From: Chitinophagaceae bacterium
GTDB taxonomy: Bacteria > Bacteroidota > Bacteroidia > Chitinophagales > Chitinophagaceae
Reading direction: 5' to 3'
DNA length: 64,000 nucleotides
Assembly: GCA_027486835.1 (NCBI GenBank)
Contig: JAIXOJ010000029.1
Span: 18,821-82,820, forward strand
Shown: positions 36,393-43,570 of the stretch, in pieces
How the letters are laid out: each line of letters starts with the position of its first letter
Numbering within the stretch: the stretch's first letter is position 1
The notes under the pieces: generated by a model
The model's input: the letters and a program-made list of their open reading frames with translations, nothing else
Told to the model about the DNA's origin: nothing
The model's database searches: none
Program-made: the position numbers and the translations under genes

Positions 36393-36797
36393 ATGATTAG
36401 CGATATGAATGTTGATAATTCGAAATACGGTGTTTTTATGGAAAATTACAACCGTGGGATGAACCAATTTTTAGAGGAGGTTTCAGCAAGATATTTTTCA
36501 AGAATTAATTTTGATACAGAGGTAATTATAAATAAAATCAACGATGATTATGTAAAAGGTAAACTTTCACAAATAGAGCAGATAAAAGTAAACACTAGCG
36601 ATAATTTCAATAAATTAAAGATTACTGGAAAAATTTTATTGGACATTGCGCCAATTATTTGGAACAATGTTGACCCAGAAATTAAACGTAGTACCGCTAG
36701 CATTATTAATGGCTTTTATGATGTAGCAAGAGAGACAGAAGATGAAGAATTGCTTAAAACTGCTGGTGAAATTTCAAACACACTCGTTAAAGAATAA
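36393..36797 (+). CDS. Small helical protein, unknown (134 aa)
   Basis: A soluble, charged, mostly helical protein with no signal peptide or membrane segment and no motif I recognise. A second in-frame ATG lies five codons in. The gene starts 56 bases after the membrane-protein gene and probably shares its transcript. It closes the hydrolase/membrane cluster; the radical SAM gene that follows differs in codon use and GC content. Confidence 0.55.
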   Translation: MISDMNVDNSKYGVFMENYNRGMNQFLEEVSARYFSRINFDTEVIINKINDDYVKGKLSQIEQIKVNTSDNFNKLKITGKILLDIAPIIWNNVDPEIKRSTASIINGFYDVARETEDEELLKTAGEISNTLVKE

Positions 36798-36883
36798 TTC
36801 CTGCTTTTGATATGATTATCTCACTTACATCAAAGTCAAAGAATTTTTTTTCAAGTGAATAAGCAAAAGAATGCCCACCCGTC

Positions 36884-39181
36884 TTGCTAAATTCTTCCTT
36901 TAGCGGAAAAGATGCCATTAATTTCTCCCCCCTCAAAAGACCAAATGCTACATTCGCAGAAAATCATTTTTATTTGAAAGCAACGGTCTTATTGATTACG
37001 CCCCCGTTTACCCAACTCAACACCCCCTACCCTGCTACTGCTTACTTAAAGGGCTTTTTAAACACTAAAAAAATCACTTCCTTTCAGGCTGATTTGGGTA
37101 TTGAAATCACCCTAAAATTATTTTCAAAAAAGGGTTTACAACAGCTTTTTGAAACAGCCTCTAAACAGTTGGAACTATCAACACTTTCCGATTCTGTCCT
37201 GCGAATGATGGCGTTGAAAGAGGACTATATTCATACCATTGATGCCGTAATTGCTTTTTTACAAGGCAGAAATCCAAGCATAGCACAGCGTATTTGCGCT
37301 AGAGGCTTTTTACCAGAGGGTACACGCTTTCAACAATTAGATGATTTGGCTTGGGCTTTTGGTAGCATGGGCTTTGTGGACAAAGCCAAGCACTTGGCCA
37401 CGATGTATTTGGAAGATTTGGCTGATTTTATTTCCACGTGTATAGATCCGCATTTTGGATTCAGTAGATATGCGGAAAAACTTGGCCGCTCGGCTAATAG
37501 TTTCGATGAATTGGCCCACGCATTGGAACTTCCTCATACTTATGTGGATGCCTTATTGGTTGCTCGTTTGGATGAGTTGATTGCTTTGGTTAATCCATTA
37601 GTTGTGGCTTTATCCGTACCATTTCCGGGTAACTTGTACACGTCCCTTCGCTGTGGTCAGTGGATAAAAAAGCACCATCCGCACATAAAAGTGGCAATGG
37701 GTGGTGGGTTTGCCAATACCGAATTGCGTTCTGTTTCTGACCCCCGTGTTTTTCAATTTTACAACTTCATCACACTAGATGATGGTGAAGCACCTTTTGA
37801 GCATTTGATTGCACATGTGCTAGGCCATACGCCATTAAGTCAACTAAAGCGAACGTTCACTTTGGTAGATAATCAAGTTGTTTATATAGACAACAAGGAA
37901 ATCCCAGATTATAAACAAGGTCAGGTGGGTACGCCTGATTACAGCGACCTTTTGCTACATGATTATATTGATGCCATAGAAATTGCCAACCCAATGCATA
38001 GTTTGTGGAGTAATGGCCGGTGGGCAAAACTCACCATGGCACACGGTTGCTATTGGGGTAAATGTACTTTTTGCGATCTTTCGCTGGATTATATCCAACG
38101 CTACGAACCGCTCACCGCTCAAATATTATGCGATCGAATGGAAACCGTTATTAGCCAAACTGGTTTGAATGGTTTTCATTTTGTAGATGAAGCTGCCCCT
38201 CCTGCTTTAATGCGCGCATTGTCCTTAGAAATAATCCGCAGAAAACTGGTAGTTAACTGGTGGACGAACATCCGATTTGAAAAGAGTTTCACCTTGGATC
38301 TTTGTTTGTTACTAAAATCAGCGGGTTGTATTGCCGTCTCAGGGGGACTGGAAGTGGCATCTGATAGATTGCTGCAGTTGATTGATAAGGGTATTAGTGT
38401 GTCGCAAGTGGCGAGGGTAAACAGAAATTTCACGGAGGCAGGCATCATGGTACATGCTTATTTGATGTATGGATTTCCCACCCAAACTGCTCAAGAAACC
38501 ATTGATTCGCTAGAAATGGTTCGGCAAATGTTTAAATCGGGGGTTTTGCAGTCGGCTTTTTGGCATCAATTTGCACTTACTGCGCATAGCCCTGTAGGAA
38601 TGAATCCCGAAAAATATGGTATTAAAAAAACGACAGAAAGTATTGGCAGCTTTGCCAATAATGATATTGAATTTATCCATGAATCGGGCGTTGACCATGA
38701 TGCATTTGGGTTCGGATTAAAGAAAGCACTACTTAATTTTATGCACCAGATTGGGTTAGAAGAGCCTATCCAAAAATGGTTTGACTTTAAAGTGCCCAAA
38801 ACCAAGATAACACCAGATTTTATCGTAAATGCTTTACTGGATCCAGAACAAGTGCAAAGCAAACCCAATTCTAAGATTGTGTTCATTGGACAGCAACCAA
38901 CCATTACCCCATTTACCAAATCTAAAAAAGGTCAGCAATGGGAAATGGCTACCCTTACTTTTCACACAAAGCAGGCACCAGTGGAAATAAAGCTGGATTT
39001 GGATGCTGCTAAATGGTTAGTGAAACTGTTATCCACCGTTTCTGTTAATCATGAAAAAATTTACACCTTACAGGATGTAAAAACCGATTATGAATCGGCA
39101 GGATTGGCTGATGATTTTGAACTTTTTTGGGACAATAAACCAATCAACCAATTAAATAAAGTGGGGCTATTGCGATTATAA
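36884..39181 (+). CDS. B12-binding-type radical SAM protein (765 aa)
   Basis: The N-terminal part (about 30-330) has the layout of the cobalamin-binding-domain radical SAM group (VLLITPPFTQLNTPYPATAYLKG, then VALSVPFPGNLYTSL and VAMGGGFANTEL). The iron-sulfur motif is GCYWGKCTFC, i.e. C-x4-C-x2-C, in the radical SAM barrel at about 385-395, followed by FHFVDEAAPPALM and ISGG-like strands. The C-terminal 150 residues are a family-specific extension. The chemistry cannot be told. No ATG lies near the expected start: the frame opens at TTG 36884 with a stop codon 24 bases upstream, so TTG is the likely initiator. It stands alone on this strand. Confidence 0.85.
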   Translation: MLNSSFSGKDAINFSPLKRPNATFAENHFYLKATVLLITPPFTQLNTPYPATAYLKGFLNTKKITSFQADLGIEITLKLFSKKGLQQLFETASKQLELSTLSDSVLRMMALKEDYIHTIDAVIAFLQGRNPSIAQRICARGFLPEGTRFQQLDDLAWAFGSMGFVDKAKHLATMYLEDLADFISTCIDPHFGFSRYAEKLGRSANSFDELAHALELPHTYVDALLVARLDELIALVNPLVVALSVPFPGNLYTSLRCGQWIKKHHPHIKVAMGGGFANTELRSVSDPRVFQFYNFITLDDGEAPFEHLIAHVLGHTPLSQLKRTFTLVDNQVVYIDNKEIPDYKQGQVGTPDYSDLLLHDYIDAIEIANPMHSLWSNGRWAKLTMAHGCYWGKCTFCDLSLDYIQRYEPLTAQILCDRMETVISQTGLNGFHFVDEAAPPALMRALSLEIIRRKLVVNWWTNIRFEKSFTLDLCLLLKSAGCIAVSGGLEVASDRLLQLIDKGISVSQVARVNRNFTEAGIMVHAYLMYGFPTQTAQETIDSLEMVRQMFKSGVLQSAFWHQFALTAHSPVGMNPEKYGIKKTTESIGSFANNDIEFIHESGVDHDAFGFGLKKALLNFMHQIGLEEPIQKWFDFKVPKTKITPDFIVNALLDPEQVQSKPNSKIVFIGQQPTITPFTKSKKGQQWEMATLTFHTKQAPVEIKLDLDAAKWLVKLLSTVSVNHEKIYTLQDVKTDYESAGLADDFELFWDNKPINQLNKVGLLRL

Positions 39182-39214
39182 ATGAGCAACTTTTAGAACC
39201 AATAAGGATACCAT

Positions 39215-39328
39215 TATACTCATAAGAAAATGGTTTGCAAAAAAAGTCGCTATAATCTTCGTGGTTCCCTCTCTTTTGGAGAGGGTTAGGGTGAGGTTTA
39301 AATCGCAAATTATTTTCTATTTAGTATA
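39215..39328 (+). repeat. 114-bp inverted-repeat element (family A), copy 1
   Basis: The left end TATACTCATAAGAAAATGG (39215) and the right end, ending ATTTAGTATA (39328), are imperfect inverted repeats of about 24 bp. The core has CCCTCTCTTTTGGAGAGGG and AGGGTGAGGTTTAA. The last 12 bases are also the final codons and stop of the glycosyltransferase gene on the minus strand. Other copies are at 43108, 43259 and 46342. Confidence 0.88.
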
Positions 39329-40477
39329 AATAATTTCTGCCCCAGATAATTTAATAATGGTATTGACTAGAACAGACCAACTGTATTTTTTCTTTTCTTC
39401 CTTAATGTTGGGTAGATAATGTTGCTCGCCTTTTTGGTAGAGTTCCCTAATTTTTTCAGCAATGGCCGCAGGGTTTGGTTCTGCCACCACGCCCACAATG
39501 TCATCAGGCACTAAAGCCGGGAGGCCACCAACATTAGTTACTAACATGGGTTTCTCAAAATGATACGCCAATGGGGTTACGCCACTTTGGGTGGCATTTC
39601 GATAAGGTTGAATCACAAAATCGGCGGCGCTGAGGTAAAATCGTACTTCGCTGTCTGAAATAAAATCGGTTCTTAAAATAAGTTGGTCGGCAATGTCTAA
39701 GGACTGAATAAGGTCATCGTATGGCTTTCGGTCTTCATAAAATTCACCAGCAATGAGCAATTTACAACCTTCAAACTCATGCGCTAAGGTTGCTTTTTTT
39801 AAGATTTGGATGGCTTCCAGTAGCACATCTAGTCCTTTGTATTTCCGGATGAACCCAAAAAATAGAATGACGTTTTGCTGTTGAGGGATGCCAATTTTTT
39901 CTCTTGCCATTGCCTTTGGGAGGGCTTCGCCAAAGTTATCGTACAAAGGATGAATAATGGGTTGGGCTGGTTTTTGTGTAAATTGTTTTAAATCGGCAAA
40001 CACTTTTTCACTCATGGTTACAAAAGCATCTATTGGCTTAAAGCAATATTTTGTAAAAAGCTGATCACCAGGGCGTTTTTCATGGGGAATTACATTGTCA
40101 GCAATACAAACAAGTCGGGTGTACCCGTTTGTTTTGGCGAATCGGAGAATGGTACCTAAACAAGGCCCCATGAAGGGCAACCAATAACGAATCACGATTA
40201 ATACTGGCTTCAACTGTCGTAACTCCCACCCTACGGAAAGCCAATTGAATGGGTTTACCGAATTGATGCGAACTTTTATCTGGAGGTCTGTTGGTTTGGG
40301 TTCGGAGGAATATTGAGTTGTACCAGGAAACAAGAAATTGGGATACTGTAGGGAGAAGGTGTAGATAGTAGTATCAAAACCTTGCGACTGAAATTGACGG
40401 GCTAAACGCTCGTCAAAAGATGCTAAACCGCCTCTAAGTGGGTGGGCAGGCCCTATGATTACAACTTTTTGTTTCAA
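39317..40477 (-). CDS. Glycosyltransferase family 4 protein (386 aa)
   Basis: The GT-B fold is recognisable: an N-terminal domain beginning KQKVVIIGPAHPLRGGLASF with the Gly-rich loop, and a C-terminal nucleotide-sugar-binding domain with NVILFFGFIRKYKGLDVLLEA, followed by DFVIQPYRNATQSGVTPLAY, the usual E/S-x7-E region. It should transfer a sugar from an NDP-sugar to a lipid or glycan acceptor at the cytoplasmic face. No polysaccharide gene cluster surrounds it. The last three residues (YTK) and the stop codon lie inside a family A repeat element, so its native C-terminus was probably altered by that insertion. The gene start is 35 bases downstream of a terminator. Confidence 0.87.
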   Translation of the reverse strand: MKQKVVIIGPAHPLRGGLASFDERLARQFQSQGFDTTIYTFSLQYPNFLFPGTTQYSSEPKPTDLQIKVRINSVNPFNWLSVGWELRQLKPVLIVIRYWLPFMGPCLGTILRFAKTNGYTRLVCIADNVIPHEKRPGDQLFTKYCFKPIDAFVTMSEKVFADLKQFTQKPAQPIIHPLYDNFGEALPKAMAREKIGIPQQQNVILFFGFIRKYKGLDVLLEAIQILKKATLAHEFEGCKLLIAGEFYEDRKPYDDLIQSLDIADQLILRTDFISDSEVRFYLSAADFVIQPYRNATQSGVTPLAYHFEKPMLVTNVGGLPALVPDDIVGVVAEPNPAAIAEKIRELYQKGEQHYLPNIKEEKKKYSWSVLVNTIIKLSGAEIIYTK

Positions 40478-40511
40478 CAGTAACTGTAGTTTAAGATATA
40501 TGTATAAGAAA

Positions 40512-40547
40512 TAAAAACCCGCCAGATTGTAGTAACTGACGGGTTAT
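40512..40547 (-). terminator. Rho-independent terminator of the glutamine amidotransferase gene
   Basis: On the minus strand AACCCGTCAG / CTGGCGGGTT forms a 10-bp stem followed by TTTTATTTC. It lies 28 bases after the stop codon of the gene ending at 40575. Confidence 0.8.
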
Positions 40548-40574
40548 TTAAAAGATGCTATTCAATCAAAAGTT

Positions 40575-41405
40575 TTAGTTGGCACTGCCGCCATTAACTA
40601 CCTGATGTAGAAAATTGGGAATGATATGATTATACGTCCACACTATTTTATCTGGGTCTTGGAGGTGTTCTACCATACTTTCCCATTTAGCTTCGCCGTG
40701 TTCATCAATCACTGCCTTTTTCTTTTCTTCTGTTTGCAGGTACATGCTCATGCCAATGGGGTCTGCTTCTGGGTGGAATTGAGTGCCAAGGAAATGTTCA
40801 TTAAAGCGAATAGCCATCACAGCACGGTCATAAGGAACATGGGGGCGTTCTTTTTCTATGGATAAGACCTTCCCCCCTATTTTATCCAATTGTTCGTAGT
40901 TGGGTTGAATCACTTGGTAGTCCCGGCTATCAACAGCAAAAAACGGATTTCTTAACCCTTCAAATAGTGGTTCGTCCACCACTTCTTCTATCATGTGTAC
41001 GGGGAAAACGCCGAATGAAGTACTTTTTCGCTTACATACCAATCCAGCATTGTAGTACCTACAAGCCAATTGGAAACTGTGGCAAATAAACAACACTTGT
41101 TTCTTTGATAGGTTATCATGGCTATTGTTCCACTCTTCTATCTGACTAAGCCAATTGAAATATTTGTTTTCCCATTCCGTGTCCACTGAATCTAACGGCG
41201 ACCCTGGCCCCCCACTTGAAATGTAGGCATCAAACTGTGTATCGGGAATTTGTAGCTCTTTACGCACATCAAATTCATAAAACTCTATGGCAACTGCCTG
41301 TTCGGTTGCAAATTTTTTAATCAACTCTCTAATACAACGCATCCCTTGATTCGGAAAGCCATCATATAAATCTAAAATAGCGATTCGGAAAATTCGTTCA
41401 TTCAT
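40575..41405 (-). CDS. Class I glutamine amidotransferase-like protein (276 aa)
   Basis: The start is set at 41405 (MNERIFRIAILDLYDGF), because the first beta strand begins there; an in-frame ATG nine bases upstream (41414) is an alternative and the longer frame from 41495 is unlikely. The GATase fold is shown by the SSGGPGSPLD loop, the nucleophile Cys in VLFICHSFQLAC and the His/Glu of GTQFHPEADP, so the full Cys-His-Glu triad is present. It could release ammonia from glutamine or act as a peptidase-like GMP-synthase-type domain. No synthase partner is adjacent, so the substrate is unknown. It has its own terminator. Confidence 0.85.
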   Translation of the reverse strand: MNERIFRIAILDLYDGFPNQGMRCIRELIKKFATEQAVAIEFYEFDVRKELQIPDTQFDAYISSGGPGSPLDSVDTEWENKYFNWLSQIEEWNNSHDNLSKKQVLFICHSFQLACRYYNAGLVCKRKSTSFGVFPVHMIEEVVDEPLFEGLRNPFFAVDSRDYQVIQPNYEQLDKIGGKVLSIEKERPHVPYDRAVMAIRFNEHFLGTQFHPEADPIGMSMYLQTEEKKKAVIDEHGEAKWESMVEHLQDPDKIVWTYNHIIPNFLHQVVNGGSAN

Positions 41406-41770
41406 AACGTACATATTGTTACGAAAATAAGGGAAACAAGAATTTATAAGGATAGTTTGGGCTAAATTTTTACAATTTTCGGGTGAATAGCTCACTTACT
41501 AACTTTAATTGTTGTAACCTCCACCCTTTTCATAAATGGTGAAAGAAGGTGGTTATCGTACACGATTATTGAATGAATGACAAACAATTTTCCACAATCA
41601 TTTGAATAAATGACCTTGCTTTCTTTCTTACCAATGATGCAGGACTATATTTGTCCGAGTTGGTCGAGAAATTATTTAAACTATCTCCTTATTTTTTGGC
41701 CAGTTAACTACAATTGTTGTAAACCATTCTTTTCTTGTTTCCTTATAATAAAAATTAAAAATTGTACAGT

Positions 41771-42115
41771 ATGAAAAAGTTAAGTGTTTTATTAGGGGTA
41801 ATATTTAGTTTCATTCTTAGTAATGGACATGCCCAATCGACAACATCTGCCAACGTAAAAGTGTATGGCAATTGCGAAAAATGCAAGAAAAGCATTCAGA
41901 AAGCAGCAAAAGATGCGGGCGCAACAGAAGCCAAATGGAATGTGGACACTAAAATGCTATCCCTCACTTTCGACACAACCGTAACCTCCTCCAAAAAAAT
42001 TCAAGCCAAAATAGCTGCTGTGGGTTATGATACCGAAGAAACTACTGCTACCTCTGCTGCTTACAAAAAACTAGACGAGTGTTGCCAATACGATAGAAAA
42101 AAGAAAAAAGGATAG
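41771..42115 (+). CDS. Periplasmic heavy-metal-associated (HMA) domain protein (114 aa)
   Basis: The ATG at 41771 (MKKLSVLLGVIFSF) gives a clean signal peptide ending near residue 22. The HMA fold follows, with the metal-binding C35-x-x-C38 in YGNCEKCKK, the A.W...T..L...FD strand pair and the AAVGYDTE motif. A C104-C105 pair lies in the basic tail (DECCQYDRKKKKG). It should bind Cu(I) or a similar soft metal in the periplasm. Its whole length matches the N-terminal 110 residues of the TonB receptor at 43571, including the positions of all four cysteines. A HYC_CC_PP-type gene and that receptor follow, so this is a metal-handling cluster. Confidence 0.9.
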   Translation: MKKLSVLLGVIFSFILSNGHAQSTTSANVKVYGNCEKCKKSIQKAAKDAGATEAKWNVDTKMLSLTFDTTVTSSKKIQAKIAAVGYDTEETTATSAAYKKLDECCQYDRKKKKG

Positions 42116-42130
42116 TCCCATTTTCGATTA

Positions 42131-42215
42131 TTGCCACAAATGCACGAATAAGCTATTGAATGGTGTCTTTCAATTTTTATTACACACCTCATAACCATTC
42201 GTGCATTCGTGGTAA
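42131..42215. repeat. Inverted repeat with CACGAATGCACGAAT-type arms
   Basis: TTGCCACAAATGCACGAAT (42131-42149) pairs with ATTCGTGCATTCGTGGTAA (42197-42215), an imperfect 19-bp stem. The arm sequence is a common dispersed repeat in Bacteroidota. It lies between the HMA gene and the HYC_CC_PP gene. Confidence 0.65.
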
Positions 42216-42253
42216 ACTCAATTGAGCTCATATTCATTTTGTAATTTCAAGTT

Positions 42254-42646
42254 ATGAAAAAGATTGCGTTACTCCTTTTTACCGCCATTTATGCAGTGGC
42301 TGTATTGGGCGTAACTGTGCATTTTTTTTATTGCTGCCATCGGCTTGCTGCTGTTTCTATTACCCAAAGTGAACCTGAAGTACCATATACTAAAATGGAA
42401 AAGAAAGGCTGTTGCAGCAACCACAGCCTCACCATTAAAATAACAAGCGATCAACACCTAAACGATGGAGATTTTCATCTGCCCACCGTACCTATTTTTC
42501 AGGCATTGCCACAAGTATCTTATAGCTTTATTCCCCAAAGGGAAAGTATAATTCCCATAATTACTACTACTTGTAGGTTTGATTACCAACATCCCCCACC
42601 TCTAGGCAGACGAAGACAAGCACTTTTTTGCCTTTTTAGAATTTGA
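42254..42646 (+). CDS. HYC_CC_PP-type family protein (130 aa)
   Basis: The N-terminus (MKKIALLLFTAIYAVAVLGVTV) is a signal or anchor helix that runs into HFFYCCH. A second CC pair appears in KKGCCSN and a proline-rich HPPPLGRR near the end, which together match the H-Y-C / CC / PP signature that gives this small Bacteroidota family its name. The protein is probably in the inner membrane or periplasm. Family members are found beside copper and mercury transport or sensing genes, as here between an HMA protein and an HMA-TonB receptor. The metal and the exact role are not known. Confidence 0.8.
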   Translation: MKKIALLLFTAIYAVAVLGVTVHFFYCCHRLAAVSITQSEPEVPYTKMEKKGCCSNHSLTIKITSDQHLNDGDFHLPTVPIFQALPQVSYSFIPQRESIIPIITTTCRFDYQHPPPLGRRRQALFCLFRI

Positions 42647-42698
42647 TACTGATTACAACGTACCAACTTTTTTCGGGTTGTTGAGCCCCAACCTATGC

Positions 42699-42790
42699 GG
42701 GTGTATAAAAGTTTTTCGTTTTGCCCCTCGCCTTCGGAGAGGGGTTGGGGTGAGGTTTAACTGATAAGTGCGAAAACCTTTTATGCACCC
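42699..42790 (-). repeat. 92-bp inverted-repeat element (family B), copy 2
   Basis: The terminal repeats GGGTGTATAAAAGTTTTTCG and CGAAAACCTTTTATGCACCC are nearly perfect inverses. The inner core CCCCTCGCCTTCGGAGAGGGG is a strong hairpin and is followed by TTGGGGTGAGGTTTAA. The copy is in the opposite orientation to those at 14497, 58423 and 60758. Confidence 0.88.
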
Positions 42791-43107
42791 AATATTGCCC
42801 ATTAATTTTTCAACAATTAGGGCGATACGAAAAAGTAGGTACACAATTAAGTAGCTTGATTATCAAAGCAGTTACTCTTTTTGTTTTCTTTATTTTAGTG
42901 TATAGCTTTTGCATTGGTTGTAAACCATTTATAAGAGGCAACCTGTTATTTCTTGATGCCAGCATTTCCTTAAAAGGATAAAAGAAGCTAATGGAATACG
43001 CACTAGTTATACTTCCCGAAAGTTTAAAACTTTCTGGATGTTGATGCACGATTTTGTCTCCTGTTGAGTGAATACACTTAAGAGAATTGAAAAGTAAATT
43101 AACTGCT

Positions 43108-43220
43108 TATACTCATAAGAAAATGGTTTGCAAAAAAGACGCTATAATCTTCGTGGTTCCCTCTCTTTTGGAGAGGGTTAGGGTGAGGTCTAATTCGCAA
43201 ACTATTTTCTATTCAGTATA
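43108..43220 (+). repeat. 114-bp inverted-repeat element (family A), copy 2
   Basis: TATACTCATAAGAAAATGG at the left end and ATTCAGTATA at the right end, with the same CCCTCTCTTTTGGAGAGGG core as at 39215. It lies 38 bp from copy 3 in direct orientation. Confidence 0.88.
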
Positions 43221-43258
43221 ATCAATCTATTACCTACTACCTACTTTATAAATTCTTT

Positions 43259-43371
43259 TATCCTCATAAGAAAATGGTTTGCAAAAAAGACGCTATAGTC
43301 TTCGTGGTTCCCTCTCTGTTGGAGAGGGTTAGGGTGAGGTCTAATTCGCAAGCTATTATCTATTCAGTATA
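43259..43371 (+). repeat. 113-bp inverted-repeat element (family A), copy 3
   Basis: A near-identical copy; the left terminal repeat is slightly changed (TATCCTCATAAG) and the core reads CCCTCTCTGTTGGAGAGGG. Another GC-rich hairpin (CCCCTCTCGAGGGG, then GCCCGCAGGGC) follows at about 43404-43437. The gene-free interval 42647-43570 is therefore almost wholly repeats. Confidence 0.85.
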
Positions 43372-43570
43372 AAAAAGTTGGTTTCTGGATACCCTGGCTA
43401 CAATTCCCCTCTCGAGGGGTGCCCGCAGGGCGGGGTGGTAATTCTGCACAAGTTATACAACTAGGAAACTTTGGCCGCCTCATAATCACGCTAAGTATTA
43501 ATACTGAAAATTACGCCGATTCTCAAGGCCGTAAATGTTCAGCATGGTGTCAAATTCTAAATAAATTATC

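Noticed and set aside
27853..36797. Prophage or phage lysis cassette
   Set aside because: No terminase, portal, capsid, tail or integrase gene was recognised on either side, and GH5 and patatin genes are not typical lysis genes; kept only as an alternative.
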